Assembly: GCA_964411505.1 (NCBI GenBank)
Contig: CAYPLH010000060.1
Coordinates: forward strand, 1-23,085
Source of the DNA: CAYPLH01 sp964411505
GTDB lineage: Bacteria; Bacillota; Clostridia; CAYPLH01; DUMO01
Length of the DNA: 23,085 nt
Direction of reading: 5' to 3'
Shown here one piece after another: positions 1-8,660 of the stretch (within the stretch, counting starts at the first letter, position 1; each line of letters begins with the position of its first letter). The notes beneath the pieces are model-generated. The model searched no databases, was not told the origin of the DNA, and worked only from the letters and a program-made list of their open reading frames with translations. The position numbers were made by a program, and so were the translations under genes.

Positions 1-56
1 CCTTCCTGCAAAAGTACTTTGTGAAGGGAATAATGATGGGATCAATTAAAGGGTAG
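1..56 (+). CDS. C-terminus of carbohydrate ABC transporter permease (partial)
   Basis: The frame beginning at base 3 reads FLQKYFVKGIMMGSIKG and then stops at TAG 54-56. The ending QKYFVKG(I/V)M(I/M)G(S/A)(V/I)KG is characteristic of the second permease subunit (LplC/YtcP type) of binding-protein-dependent oligosaccharide importers of Firmicutes. Only 17 codons are inside the window, so membrane segments and the EAA loop cannot be seen. Its position 151 bp before a family-1 solute-binding lipoprotein fits the usual permease, permease, binding-protein order of these importers. The identification rests on the terminal motif alone. Confidence 0.75.
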   Translation, partial: FLQKYFVKGIMMGSIKG

Positions 57-71
57 TTCTGGCTGTTGTTC

Positions 72-175
72 TATATGCAACATCTTTAATTCTTATAATA
101 TGACCTCTTTTAAAGGCACCACGGTTCTAGTGGGGTTGAAAGGGTAAATTGCAAAGAACTATTTTGTTGCATATA
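72..175. promoter_or_regulatory. 11-bp inverted repeat in leader of the first binding-protein gene
   Basis: TATATGCAACA at 72-82 is repeated in perfect inverted form as TGTTGCATATA at 165-175, in the gap between the permease and the binding-protein gene. A possible -10 (TATAAT, 94-99) lies between the arms. The arms could pair in the mRNA leader or form two half-operators. TTGCATATA recurs at 10,472-10,480 ahead of the ceramidase-like gene, so it may be a shared regulator site. This is a sequence observation; function is inferred. Confidence 0.4.
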
Positions 176-207
176 CAATATAAATTAAAATTAAGGAGGA
201 GATTTAT

Positions 208-1956
208 TTGAAAAGAAGCTTGAGATTTTTATGTTTGGCACTTGCTTTGGTTTTGTGTCTGACGCTTTTGTTTGGATGCGGTAAAAAGAATGGAACATCT
301 GGTATAAGCAGTCAAGGAGGATCAACAGGATCAGATGTTCCTGCGGTTGACCCAATGCTTCTGGATAATGAGATTATTGGCTCGTGGTCTGCCGACAGAG
401 CGCCATATGATTTAGAATGGTATATGGGTTTTCCGTCATACCAATTCGAGTGGGACAGTGAGAAAATTCTTAATCATCAGATTCACAAATACAATACCGG
501 ACTCAATCACGTTGAGTTTGTCGTTCCTGCATCAAATGAAAATGAAAAGCTTGGAGCGATGATTGCCGCAAACACGTTGCCCGACATTATCTCATTAATC
601 CATAAAGGGACAGAGCAGTTTGTAGAAACGCTCAAAAAGGGTGACCTGATCTATGATTTGAAGTCTCTTAGCGAGCAGTACGCTCCGGAGTTTATGGAAT
701 CGGTACCCGATTCGCTCCGAAACTGGTATGGAGATTCAGAAGGTAGATTTTATGGGTTTCCAAATCTTACAAAGCCTCCCGAGCTTATGACTGAGCAATA
801 CATAGCAAGGGTTGGTGCGTCAACAAATCTTTTGACTGTAATGCGTAAGGATATTTTGGAACAGATGGGTTTAAAGGCAGAAGATTTTGCTACACAGGAT
901 GGAATGATCCAATCATTGAAGAAGGTTAAGGATGCTAAGCCTAAGCAGGATGGAATGGATATAGCGCCGTTTTTACTTTCTTGTGATATGAATACAATGG
1001 GAATAGAGTGGATTGCTCAATTTTTTGGGTTTTCATATGAAGACAAGGACGGTAATTATATAATGCCTTTGAGAAATCCCAAATACCTTGAAATGCTTTT
1101 GTTTTTGAACAGACTCTACAGAGAAGGATTGTATACAGATCAGAACATGATTATGTCGTTCCAGAACTTTGGTGAGGAGCTTGCAAACGGTAAGGTCTTT
1201 ATGATGATGGGAAATTGTAATCTTGGCGGCGCACCCGGAGCTGGAATGAAAAGCTTTTATCTTCAGACCAAAGGAGCATCTGAATACATCGGAGTACTGC
1301 CTCCAGCAGCAGCGGATGGTGCTCTGCCGTATCAGAAAAGGAATGACCTAGGCGGATGGGTAACCACCTATATAACAAAGAATGACAGGATCCCAGCAGA
1401 AAGAAGAATACAGCTTTTTGCATATATGCGTACGCAGGAAGCACAAATGCTTGATATGTACGGTGTTGAGGGGATAACCTATAACTTGGTTGATAACTTC
1501 GTGATTCACACTGAGGAAGTTATAGCAGCTGTAAAGGAAGATGTTCAGGCTTCTAACAGGAGATACGGATATCCTGATACAATGTGGTGCATGAGAGATA
1601 ATATAATTAACCAATACAAACCTTATCCTACCGAGCCGGAACAGGTAATGCTTGAAGAAATTAAAGAGGTATATAAAGACTATTTCTATACCGCAGACGC
1701 ACTTCAACTGGTGGTGCCTACGGGAGTCAAAGAGCTTGTGTCCGCTAACGCTAAGGTTATAATGTTTATGGATGCGGAAATACCCAAAATGGTGACTGCT
1801 AAAAGTGAGAGCGAGTGCAAGGCAATGTTTGAAGAAGCTATGAAGAAGGTTGAGGAATTAGGTTATCAAACGTTGTATGAGGCATACAATGAAATGTTTA
1901 AGAATGCCAAAATGAGACTGGGAAAAGAGTTTATATATCCTACGAATATTAGGTAA
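208..1956 (+). CDS. Extracellular solute-binding lipoprotein, family 1 (LplA/YtcQ-like)
   Basis: This 582-aa protein is a substrate-binding lipoprotein of a carbohydrate ABC importer, anchored to the outer face of the membrane. Residues 1-24 form a lipoprotein signal with a lipobox ending LLFGC (Cys24), followed by a Gly/Ser-rich linker and the mature domain from about residue 55. At over 550 aa it matches the large LplA/YtcQ group rather than ordinary maltose-binding proteins of about 420 aa. The start is TTG at 208, with AGGAGG at 194-199 and 8 nt spacing. The preceding permease end makes it part of the same importer. It is clearly paralogous to the protein at 8,661-10,361: both carry an (F/Y)xLxWYxGxPxY-type opening and a near-identical block (residues about 225-245, GLKxEDFxTQDGM..LKKVKDAK). 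The ligand cannot be read from the sequence. Confidence 0.9.
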   Translation: MKRSLRFLCLALALVLCLTLLFGCGKKNGTSGISSQGGSTGSDVPAVDPMLLDNEIIGSWSADRAPYDLEWYMGFPSYQFEWDSEKILNHQIHKYNTGLNHVEFVVPASNENEKLGAMIAANTLPDIISLIHKGTEQFVETLKKGDLIYDLKSLSEQYAPEFMESVPDSLRNWYGDSEGRFYGFPNLTKPPELMTEQYIARVGASTNLLTVMRKDILEQMGLKAEDFATQDGMIQSLKKVKDAKPKQDGMDIAPFLLSCDMNTMGIEWIAQFFGFSYEDKDGNYIMPLRNPKYLEMLLFLNRLYREGLYTDQNMIMSFQNFGEELANGKVFMMMGNCNLGGAPGAGMKSFYLQTKGASEYIGVLPPAAADGALPYQKRNDLGGWVTTYITKNDRIPAERRIQLFAYMRTQEAQMLDMYGVEGITYNLVDNFVIHTEEVIAAVKEDVQASNRRYGYPDTMWCMRDNIINQYKPYPTEPEQVMLEEIKEVYKDYFYTADALQLVVPTGVKELVSANAKVIMFMDAEIPKMVTAKSESECKAMFEEAMKKVEELGYQTLYEAYNEMFKNAKMRLGKEFIYPTNIR

Positions 1957-1990
1957 TTATACAAGGTGATGTACAGATAATCAGTGGTTT

Positions 1991-2028
1991 TAAAATCGGA
2001 TCGGGGGAGCCTCCCCGGTCTGATTTTA
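1991..2028 (+). terminator. Long hairpin after first binding-protein gene
   Basis: Arms at 1991-2006 and 2013-2028 pair over 16 bp (two G-U wobbles) around a six-base loop. The G+C-rich inner stem is flanked by A-rich and T-rich ends, so it could terminate transcription in both directions. It lies 35 bp after the stop codon of the binding-protein gene. Confidence 0.65.
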
Positions 2029-2048
2029 GAATATTCATCCCCCAAATA

Positions 2049-2072
2049 GCCTGCTTCGCAGCAGGCGTTTTT
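2049..2072 (+). terminator. Rho-independent terminator
   Basis: GCCTGC (2049-2054) and GCAGGC (2061-2066) form a stem around TTCGCA and are followed by GTTTTT. This is the clearest intrinsic terminator of the gap and probably separates the importer from the aminotransferase gene. Confidence 0.75.
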
Positions 2073-2101
2073 GGTTAGGTTGTTAAGTGAATTCTACTAC
2101 C

Positions 2102-2135
2102 AAAAGCGAGAGGGGATCGATCCCTCCGAGCTTTT
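2102..2135. terminator. Third hairpin in the same gap
   Basis: AAAAGC (2102-2107) pairs with GCTTTT (2130-2135), and the centre GGGATCGATCCC (2113-2124) is a perfect palindrome. The joining parts pair imperfectly. It may act as a terminator or as an operator upstream of the aminotransferase. Confidence 0.4.
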
Positions 2136-2218
2136 AGTTATTTAAAAAATAGGCACAGGCACAGGTAAAGGTTTGATAAGTACATTAAAAGTAAAATATT
2201 TATCAAGGAGAGGTTATT

Positions 2219-3388
2219 ATGTATAAAATCGGCAAAGAAGAAATACAGGAGCTCGAAAAATTATTTGCTACCGGTAAGCTGTTCAGAGATAGCAGTGAAC
2301 TAAAAGAAGTAATTAATTTTCAAATTGAATGGGCTGAAAAAATTGGAACAAAGTATGCTTTAACGGTTACAAGCGGAACTGCCGCATTAATATGCGCACT
2401 GGCGGGTCTTGGTATAGGACCCGGTGATGAAGTAATAATTCCAGCGCACACCTTTATGGCGACTGCAACAGCAGTGCTTGTGGTGGGGGCAATACCTGTA
2501 ATTGCTGAGATAGATGAATCTACGACCATTGATCCTGCAGATATTGAAAAGAAAATTAGCAAATACACAAAGGCAATTATTCCTGTACACATGCGGGGAT
2601 TTCCTTGCGACATGGAAAGGGTATTGAAAATTGCCAAAAAGCATGGATTAAAGGTTGTTGAGGATGCCTGCCAAGCTGTGGGCGGTTCCTACAAAGGAAA
2701 ACGACTTGGGGCCTGGGGAGATATGGGGGCATTCAGCTTCAACTTTTATAAAATTCTATCCTGCGGAGAGGGCGGCGCAGTAACCAGCAATGACTATGAA
2801 GCATTCGAACGTTCATTAATTTATCATGATGGAGGCTCTGCATGGAGAACATATACCAGTGAGCTCAAAACGCCCATTTTTGTAGGAACCCAATTAAGGT
2901 TTAACGAGATTTGCGCAGCTGTTATGAGAATACAGCTTCAGAGGCTGGAAGGAATCTTGGAAGATTTGCGAAGAAATAAAAGAAGTCTTATGAGTAAGGT
3001 TGCAGGATGTAAAGGATTTAAATTTACACCTTCATACGACTCGGAGGGTGATTGCGGTACAACAATGGGGCTTTTATTTGAGAGTGAGGAAAAGCTAAGA
3101 TCATTTGTAAAAAACGGTGCTGTTGGATTAATCGGAATTGATTCTGGAAAACATGTGTATGCAAAATGGGATTCATTAATAGAGAAAAAGGTTGGACACC
3201 ATGAAAAAATGAATCCATACCTCATGGAGGCAAACAAGGATCTTAACAAGGATATTAAAAGAGATTCTTGTCCTCGGACGCTTGATATACTTTCAAGAAC
3301 AATATTTATCGGTATTAAACCCGACTGGTCCGAAAGTGATATAGAAAGAGAAGCGGCCATAATAATTCAGGCAGCTGAAAAAAAGTAA
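2219..3388 (+). CDS. DegT/DnrJ/EryC1/StrS-family PLP aminotransferase
   Basis: This 389-aa protein belongs to the sugar aminotransferase family of fold-type I PLP enzymes, which move an amino group from Glu or Gln to a keto-sugar or keto-cyclitol. Visible family features are TSGTAAL near residue 51 (phosphate binding), PAHTFMAT near 75, and VEDACQAVGGSYKG near 145 with the Asp that contacts the pyridine nitrogen. FSFNFYKILSCGEGG supplies the Schiff-base Lys178. Length is normal and the reading frame is intact. AAGGAGAGG at 2205-2213 supports the ATG. It stands alone between hairpins at 1991-2135 and 3466-3493. Its neighbours are importer parts, with no nucleotide-sugar or antibiotic synthesis genes, so a catabolic or modifying role on an imported sugar is more likely than cell-envelope sugar synthesis. 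That role is inference. Confidence 0.88.
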   Translation: MYKIGKEEIQELEKLFATGKLFRDSSELKEVINFQIEWAEKIGTKYALTVTSGTAALICALAGLGIGPGDEVIIPAHTFMATATAVLVVGAIPVIAEIDESTTIDPADIEKKISKYTKAIIPVHMRGFPCDMERVLKIAKKHGLKVVEDACQAVGGSYKGKRLGAWGDMGAFSFNFYKILSCGEGGAVTSNDYEAFERSLIYHDGGSAWRTYTSELKTPIFVGTQLRFNEICAAVMRIQLQRLEGILEDLRRNKRSLMSKVAGCKGFKFTPSYDSEGDCGTTMGLLFESEEKLRSFVKNGAVGLIGIDSGKHVYAKWDSLIEKKVGHHEKMNPYLMEANKDLNKDIKRDSCPRTLDILSRTIFIGIKPDWSESDIEREAAIIIQAAEKK

Positions 3389-3465
3389 ATATATATATAC
3401 AAAGTAAATAATTCTATATATAAAATTGCGATATCATAGTTTATACTTATATTATATCTGTGAAT

Positions 3466-3493
3466 AGAAATGCCAGTCTGTAGACTGGTTTCT
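3466..3493 (+). terminator. Intrinsic terminator after aminotransferase
   Basis: CCAGTC (3473-3478) and GACTGG (3483-3488) pair around TGTA. Outer AGAAA/TTTCT extends the stem past a two-base bulge, and GTTTGTTTA follows. It separates the aminotransferase from the lipoprotein gene at 3610. Confidence 0.65.
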
Positions 3494-3609
3494 GTTTGTT
3501 TATGTGCAGGATTATTCTTCCCAAAATTGTAGGGCGGTGATATTTGTTTTGTGATTATTATGAGATAATATTTTAAAAAAATATTAAGATTAAGGAGAGA
3601 AATTAGCTT

Positions 3610-4905
3610 ATGAAGAAAATCAAAAGTATTGCCTCTATTATATTGGTTTTAGTTCTTTTATTGGTCGGTTGCGGAAAAAAACCAGCAAATCAGAAAGAAT
3701 CAACTGCACCAACAACTGAACCGATAGCTGTTCCAAAGGTTACTGTGACCTCCTTTGAGGCCGGAGCTGTTTTCCGTGAATTCCATTGGAATGGACCTTT
3801 TGTAAATGCTTCAACATGGCAGCGGGTTACCGATCCTAACGTAAAGAATGAAGAAGCCCATAAATTTCTTCCGAATCCTATAAATACAATTAATCTTAGC
3901 GGTTTAGATGAGGCTGTAAAGGTTGAAATGGTCATTGAATTATGGGGCGGACATGCCGGAACCCGTGATAAATTGTTGCGTGTTAATGACAATGAGTGGA
4001 TTTCTGTTCCTGAAAGTGAATTCGTAGGAGAAACAGAATCTCCGGAAAGATACATGCAGTTTAGATATCCTGCGGTGACCATTCCGCTTGCGCAATTAAA
4101 AGACGGTGACAACACATTTGAGTTCAGCTGCGGAGAGCAAACAGTCACCTGGGGTCAGTGGGGAGTATACGGAATAACCTTTCGCTTGTATTATCCAGTT
4201 GAAATGCGACCCCAAAATGCACAAGTGGTTTTGGGAGCGTCTGAAAACGAAAGCCTCACTTTCTCCCTTGATTCTGCTCAGGACGATATTGCTGCTGTAG
4301 AATATGTCGGCTTTTATGAAGATTTTGATATTAATGGAGATGGAATTTATAACGAGTGGCATTATACTTATCGATACGGTGAGATGCAAAGTCATATCGG
4401 GACTTCTGTAACAGCTCCATATTCTGTAACATGGGATACTACATGGGTTCCGGATCAGGAGCAGCCTATGAAGATTATGGCTGTCGTTGAAAGCGCAGAT
4501 GGCTTGCAGTACATTACACCAGTTTTGGAAGATATAAATCTGAACAGGTCAGCTGTTTCAGTAAAAATGTATAAGCCCTATAATGTGCCGGAAAACTGGA
4601 TGACAAGAGATAAGAAAACTCATTTTTGCAACATTATGGTAGATGATGATTTAAGTAAAGCGATTGATTCAAAGCTGATAATGACAACCTGGCATGGAAA
4701 AGGATGCACTGATATCAAGTTAAACACGCATAATATAGCAAGCAATGTCGGACTTGATCATAATTATAGCTATGATGAGCTTTTAGTTACACCGAGCCAA
4801 TTTGTAGACGGAAGAAATTTTCTTGTTACCTACTCAACTACTCTGGATCATGGTATCGAGGTTTTATGGCCAGGAATAGTTGCAAAGATACGATATAATA
4901 AATAG
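3610..4905 (+). CDS. Large lipoprotein of unknown function, beta-rich
   Basis: This is a 431-aa secreted lipoprotein. Residues 1-21 form a signal peptide with lipobox LLVGC (Cys21), followed by a short Lys/Pro/Thr-rich linker. The mature part is rich in Trp, Tyr, Thr and Val, as in stacked beta-sandwich domains. One region (about 50-200) looks like a jelly-roll carbohydrate-binding fold and a second begins near 205. DFDINGDGIYNEW near residue 238 is a DxNxDG-type calcium loop like those of dockerin or EF-hand proteins, but only one copy is present. No catalytic signature is recognised. AGGAGAG at 3593-3599 supports the ATG. Position between an aminotransferase and the sensor kinase suggests a surface glycan-binding or sensing accessory. 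I do not recognise the family, and binding to sugar is inference from composition and context. Confidence 0.7.
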   Translation: MKKIKSIASIILVLVLLLVGCGKKPANQKESTAPTTEPIAVPKVTVTSFEAGAVFREFHWNGPFVNASTWQRVTDPNVKNEEAHKFLPNPINTINLSGLDEAVKVEMVIELWGGHAGTRDKLLRVNDNEWISVPESEFVGETESPERYMQFRYPAVTIPLAQLKDGDNTFEFSCGEQTVTWGQWGVYGITFRLYYPVEMRPQNAQVVLGASENESLTFSLDSAQDDIAAVEYVGFYEDFDINGDGIYNEWHYTYRYGEMQSHIGTSVTAPYSVTWDTTWVPDQEQPMKIMAVVESADGLQYITPVLEDINLNRSAVSVKMYKPYNVPENWMTRDKKTHFCNIMVDDDLSKAIDSKLIMTTWHGKGCTDIKLNTHNIASNVGLDHNYSYDELLVTPSQFVDGRNFLVTYSTTLDHGIEVLWPGIVAKIRYNK

Positions 4906-4932
4906 TACTGCAGTAAAAGCATGAATTGATCC

Positions 4933-4974
4933 AAATAGAAAATCAGGCAAAAATCATTGTCTGAATTTCTATTT
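4933..4974. terminator. Long A+T-rich hairpin after the lipoprotein gene
   Basis: Arms at 4933-4949 and 4958-4974 pair over about 17 bp with one mismatch and one wobble around an eight-base loop. The right arm ends in TTTCTATTT. It probably ends the lipoprotein transcript and insulates the kinase operon. Confidence 0.6.
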
Positions 4975-5067
4975 AGTGCGTTAATAGTAGCAAACCCGGA
5001 GATAAAATAGGTTTGGCGGGTCTTAACAACTTAAAGACATGTATGTGCAGATTGTTTAAAGGAGAGG

Positions 5068-6846
5068 GTGATTCGGATATTTAATTTTATTAAACTCGGA
5101 AAGCACGGATACCTAATTTTTGTAAAACTGCTTCTGGCTTTTATAATTGTTATAATTCCTATTATTGCTTTAAGTGTGAACACCAACTTAAGAGCCGTAG
5201 ACAATCTGTGGGTTGAAATCACAAAAGCCATGCTGTTTAAGTCAGAATATAATGTAAAAAGGTTCGAGGAGGAAGTGAAAAGGATATATGAGTTTCAAGG
5301 CAAGTTAATGCTTGATCTTGATTTAAGAAAAGCTTCTTTGTTTACAGAGAAGCAGAGTGATTTTGAATATATGCTCACAGCGCTTCGAATTCGCCAAAAG
5401 CTAGGATTGCTTAGGAATGCAAGTGCATATATTGAGGAGGCACGCATTCATGTTCCACTTCATAATCAGACCTATATTGCGATAGTGGAAGAGCTTTTAG
5501 TCACATTAGAAGAGGAAAAAGTAGCTAAATTAGAGCAAAGTAGAAATAGTCCGCTTGTATATTTAAACGAAAGCTTACTTCTTTCGGCTGTATCATCTGA
5601 TAGGCTGCATGATAACAACAAATTACCGGCTTTGATCCTTGATGTAACGCTGTCTCAAAAGCATATAAAAGATACACTATTTGAATTTCATGAATACAGA
5701 GATATATCTGCAATCTTTGTAAGTAATGATTTATCAAATGAATGGATAATTTCAAATGAGACAGAGCCCGATAAACAAAAGAATATGGTTTCTCATGCGC
5801 AAGAATTTTATGCAGATGGTTTGGAAAGCAAAGTAGTTTTTTTGGAAGAAAAGTATGAAACCTTCCTTGCAGTTTTTCAAAAATCAGAGTATTTAAATGC
5901 CACCCTTTTAGTTTATGTTCCGGAAAAATTTGTTATAGCACCGCTGCGTTCCTATCAACAGTGGTCATGGATTGTTTTTCCCTTTGCAATATTTATGGTA
6001 TTATTTTTCTCCTGGTGGTTATATTTGTTTATAAAAAAACCTATGGGCAAGCTGATAAAGGCTTTTCATCAGACAGGCGACGGCAATTTCAAACTCATAA
6101 AACATAAGAGCAGGGATGAGTTCGGGTTTCTTTTTGAGCAATATAACTATATGTCAGTCAGGCTGAAAAACCTAATAGATGAAGTCTACGAGCAAAAGAT
6201 ACTGATGCAGAATATTGAGCTAAAGCAATTGCAGTTTCAAATCAATCCGCACTTTTTGTATAACTGCTTCTTGATAATTTCCGGTATGGCTAAGCTTAAG
6301 GATTTTGATGGCGTACGACTGATGTCTGAGTATCTTAGCCGCTATTATGAATATGTAACTAGGGACTCGTCTGGCAAAGCAACCTTGAAGCAAGAATTTG
6401 ATCATGCGGAAAACTATGCGCAAATTCAATCCTTTCGGTATTTTCACCGAACGGGGTATACCTTCTGTAAATTACCCGAAGAATGGAATGATTTTGAGGT
6501 GCCAAAAATAATTCTTCAGCCTTTAATTGAAAATTGCTATAAACATGGGTTAAAAGACAAACTAAGAGACGGTAGAATTCAAGTTGATTTTGTTGGAGGA
6601 GAATCAGGAATTTGTATTTTAGTACAGGACAACGGAGAAAATATAACTGATGAAAAATTATTGGAAATCGAAAGAAACTTCACAGGCGATCAAAAAAGCT
6701 TCGATAGCACCGGTCTTGTGAATATTCATAGGCGGCTTAGGATAATGTTTGGACCACAAAGTGGTCTGTTTGTATCGAGAGGTGAGCTTGGGGGACTTTG
6801 TGTGAAGATGATAATCAGTGAAAGAAAGGAGATGCGCAGTGTTTAG
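5068..6846 (+). CDS. Sensor histidine kinase, LytS/YesM type
   Basis: This 592-aa membrane kinase transfers phosphate to the response regulator encoded immediately downstream. Order of parts: transmembrane helix about 15-37; extracellular sensor domain about 38-295 (probably Cache-like); second helix about 297-322; HAMP about 322-375; and a short coiled coil. The His_kinase motif QINPHFLYN follows with phospho-acceptor His395, and then an HATPase domain with N-box ENCYKHG (Asn489), VQDNGENI and STGLVNIHRRL. Members of this class commonly sense extracellular sugars next to family-1 binding proteins and activate importer genes. The GTG at 5068 directly abuts AAGGAGAGG (5059-5067), which leaves no normal spacing, so translation may begin slightly downstream at a rare codon. 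The coding region overlaps the regulator gene by 8 nt. Confidence 0.92.
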   Translation: MIRIFNFIKLGKHGYLIFVKLLLAFIIVIIPIIALSVNTNLRAVDNLWVEITKAMLFKSEYNVKRFEEEVKRIYEFQGKLMLDLDLRKASLFTEKQSDFEYMLTALRIRQKLGLLRNASAYIEEARIHVPLHNQTYIAIVEELLVTLEEEKVAKLEQSRNSPLVYLNESLLLSAVSSDRLHDNNKLPALILDVTLSQKHIKDTLFEFHEYRDISAIFVSNDLSNEWIISNETEPDKQKNMVSHAQEFYADGLESKVVFLEEKYETFLAVFQKSEYLNATLLVYVPEKFVIAPLRSYQQWSWIVFPFAIFMVLFFSWWLYLFIKKPMGKLIKAFHQTGDGNFKLIKHKSRDEFGFLFEQYNYMSVRLKNLIDEVYEQKILMQNIELKQLQFQINPHFLYNCFLIISGMAKLKDFDGVRLMSEYLSRYYEYVTRDSSGKATLKQEFDHAENYAQIQSFRYFHRTGYTFCKLPEEWNDFEVPKIILQPLIENCYKHGLKDKLRDGRIQVDFVGGESGICILVQDNGENITDEKLLEIERNFTGDQKSFDSTGLVNIHRRLRIMFGPQSGLFVSRGELGGLCVKMIISERKEMRSV

Positions 6847-8539
6847 TATATTGATTGTGGATGATGAACCGATAATTGCTGATATGATTATGGAATGCTT
6901 TAGAGACAGAGCGGATTTGAGCCTTGATATTCACACTGCTTATTCTGTATCCGAAGCTCTTGGAATCATGTCGAAAATCAAGATGGATATCGTAATAACA
7001 GATATCAATATGCCTGAAACTGACGGTCTTCAATTTCAGGAAAAAATTATTTTACAGTGGCCCTTTTGTAAAGTTATTTTTTTTACAGGACTTACTCAGT
7101 TTGATCATATACAAAAGGTTATGCGTAAGGACGGTTTTGATTTTGTTCGCAAGCATGAGGGAGAAGCTGTATTGATTCAAGCGGTAGAACGCGCCATTGC
7201 CCTTATTAACAAGGAAATCCAGAACAGGGAATTTATTGAGAAAGCCACCGAGCAATTAGACCAGTCGCTGCCCCTTTTAAGAGAGCTTTTTTTAATGCAG
7301 ATTGTCTCCGGAGTGGATAATACTTACGAAAATTGGAAGGAGCAGTTTAAGGATTTGGGTATACCACTTAATCCAAACGAACCTGTAATCCTTCTCCTTG
7401 CACGTCAGGATGGCTGGGCGGATCGTGTATCATATGCCCAACAGGTAAAAAAGATGTATGGCATCAAAAGCATTGCTGAAAGATTTTTGCGCGATAAGCT
7501 TTGTCTGCAATGTATCAATATAAAGGATTCAAAGCTTCTTTGGATTATTCAGCCTTTACAGAATACAAAGGAAGCGGCGCATTCGGAAAATCCTTCGCTA
7601 TGGGAATCATCTATAGCTTATATGCAGGCTTCTATGGATTCTATACAGCAAGCTGTTAAGAAGGTTTTTGATGTTTCGATTTCAATGATTGCCGGTAGGA
7701 AGCCGGTACCGTGGAATCAACTCAATGATGTATATGAGCGGTTCGATGCGGTGTTAAACGAATCTGCGGGGATGGAGAGCGAGGTTTTGCTTATCGAAGA
7801 GGTTGAGATGGATATGAAGAGCAGGTACGATTTAGTTTACGCCGAGTTGAACGAAGGAAAGATTTTGGCATGTCTAAAAAAAATTAACCTTCTTGAGATC
7901 TACTTATACAGCGGGCAGAAAAATGAATATTTCAAAGCCTACCAGGATATAATTGAGGGCTTGAACGCAGAGAACCCTATGTCTCACTTTATTGCAAAAG
8001 AGGCTTTTTATTCATTAGCACTGATTTTTCTTAGGTATATGAATCGTACAGGTATTACTCCCCTTCTGGAGCAGAGTAAAGAACTGGATTTGAGCAAACT
8101 TGTTTCTATGGAGAAGCATATTTCCTGGGATGATATTACCGAATATTTTCATAATTTGGCAAAGATGGTATTTAAACAAAAGGAGAATGATCATAAGATT
8201 TCAACCATTGATATAATTCATAAAATTAACCAATACATTGAGGAGAACATAAGTGAAGGTTTTTCTCTTGGCAAGCTGGCGGAAGCTTTTCATTTTAACC
8301 CCTCATATCTTTCTAGATTTTATAAGAACAATACTGGCATTGGTTTATTTGAACATATATCTCAAATTAAACTGGAGAAAGCAAAAAAACTGCTCGAGAG
8401 CAGCAATATAAAGATTTTTGATATCACCCGGATGCTTGGATTCGGATCTCCCTCATATTTCACATATTCTTTTAAAAAAGCAACTAATTTAAGTCCACAG
8501 GAATACAGGGAGCTTCATACTAAAAGGAAAAGCGGGTAA
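6839..8539 (+). CDS. Response regulator with AraC-type output (YesN-like)
   Basis: This is a 566-aa DNA-binding regulator. The N-terminal receiver shows VDDEP near residue 7, phospho-acceptor Asp55 in TDINMPETDG, and Lys in VRKHE near 104. A middle region of about 330 residues has no clear motif, as is usual in this group. The C-terminal 100 residues form the two-helix-turn-helix AraC domain (SLGKLAEAFHFNPSYLSRFYKNN, then FDITRMLGFGSPSYFTYSFKK, ending NLSPQEYRE). I prefer GTG 6839 because AGGAG at 6827-6831 lies 7 nt before it. An in-frame GTG at 6818 would add seven residues that contain that ribosome binding site. Overlap with the kinase stop gives translational coupling. Likely targets are the neighbouring binding-protein promoters. 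No binding site is proven. Confidence 0.92.
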   Translation: MFSILIVDDEPIIADMIMECFRDRADLSLDIHTAYSVSEALGIMSKIKMDIVITDINMPETDGLQFQEKIILQWPFCKVIFFTGLTQFDHIQKVMRKDGFDFVRKHEGEAVLIQAVERAIALINKEIQNREFIEKATEQLDQSLPLLRELFLMQIVSGVDNTYENWKEQFKDLGIPLNPNEPVILLLARQDGWADRVSYAQQVKKMYGIKSIAERFLRDKLCLQCINIKDSKLLWIIQPLQNTKEAAHSENPSLWESSIAYMQASMDSIQQAVKKVFDVSISMIAGRKPVPWNQLNDVYERFDAVLNESAGMESEVLLIEEVEMDMKSRYDLVYAELNEGKILACLKKINLLEIYLYSGQKNEYFKAYQDIIEGLNAENPMSHFIAKEAFYSLALIFLRYMNRTGITPLLEQSKELDLSKLVSMEKHISWDDITEYFHNLAKMVFKQKENDHKISTIDIIHKINQYIEENISEGFSLGKLAEAFHFNPSYLSRFYKNNTGIGLFEHISQIKLEKAKKLLESSNIKIFDITRMLGFGSPSYFTYSFKKATNLSPQEYRELHTKRKSG

Positions 8540-8660
8540 GTCAATCAATTATAATATTGGTATTTATGCACCTTGCAGAATCAATGGCAAATGTTTTAAT
8601 GCACTGATCCTGTAATGATAAAAATTTAAGCAACGTTGCAGTAAAAAAAGAAAGGAGAGA

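Noticed and set aside
3389..3609. A+T-rich alternating run as a possible replication origin or DNA-unwinding element
   Set aside because: There are no DnaA boxes, no iterons and no replication genes nearby. It is ordinary A+T-rich spacer with a terminator.
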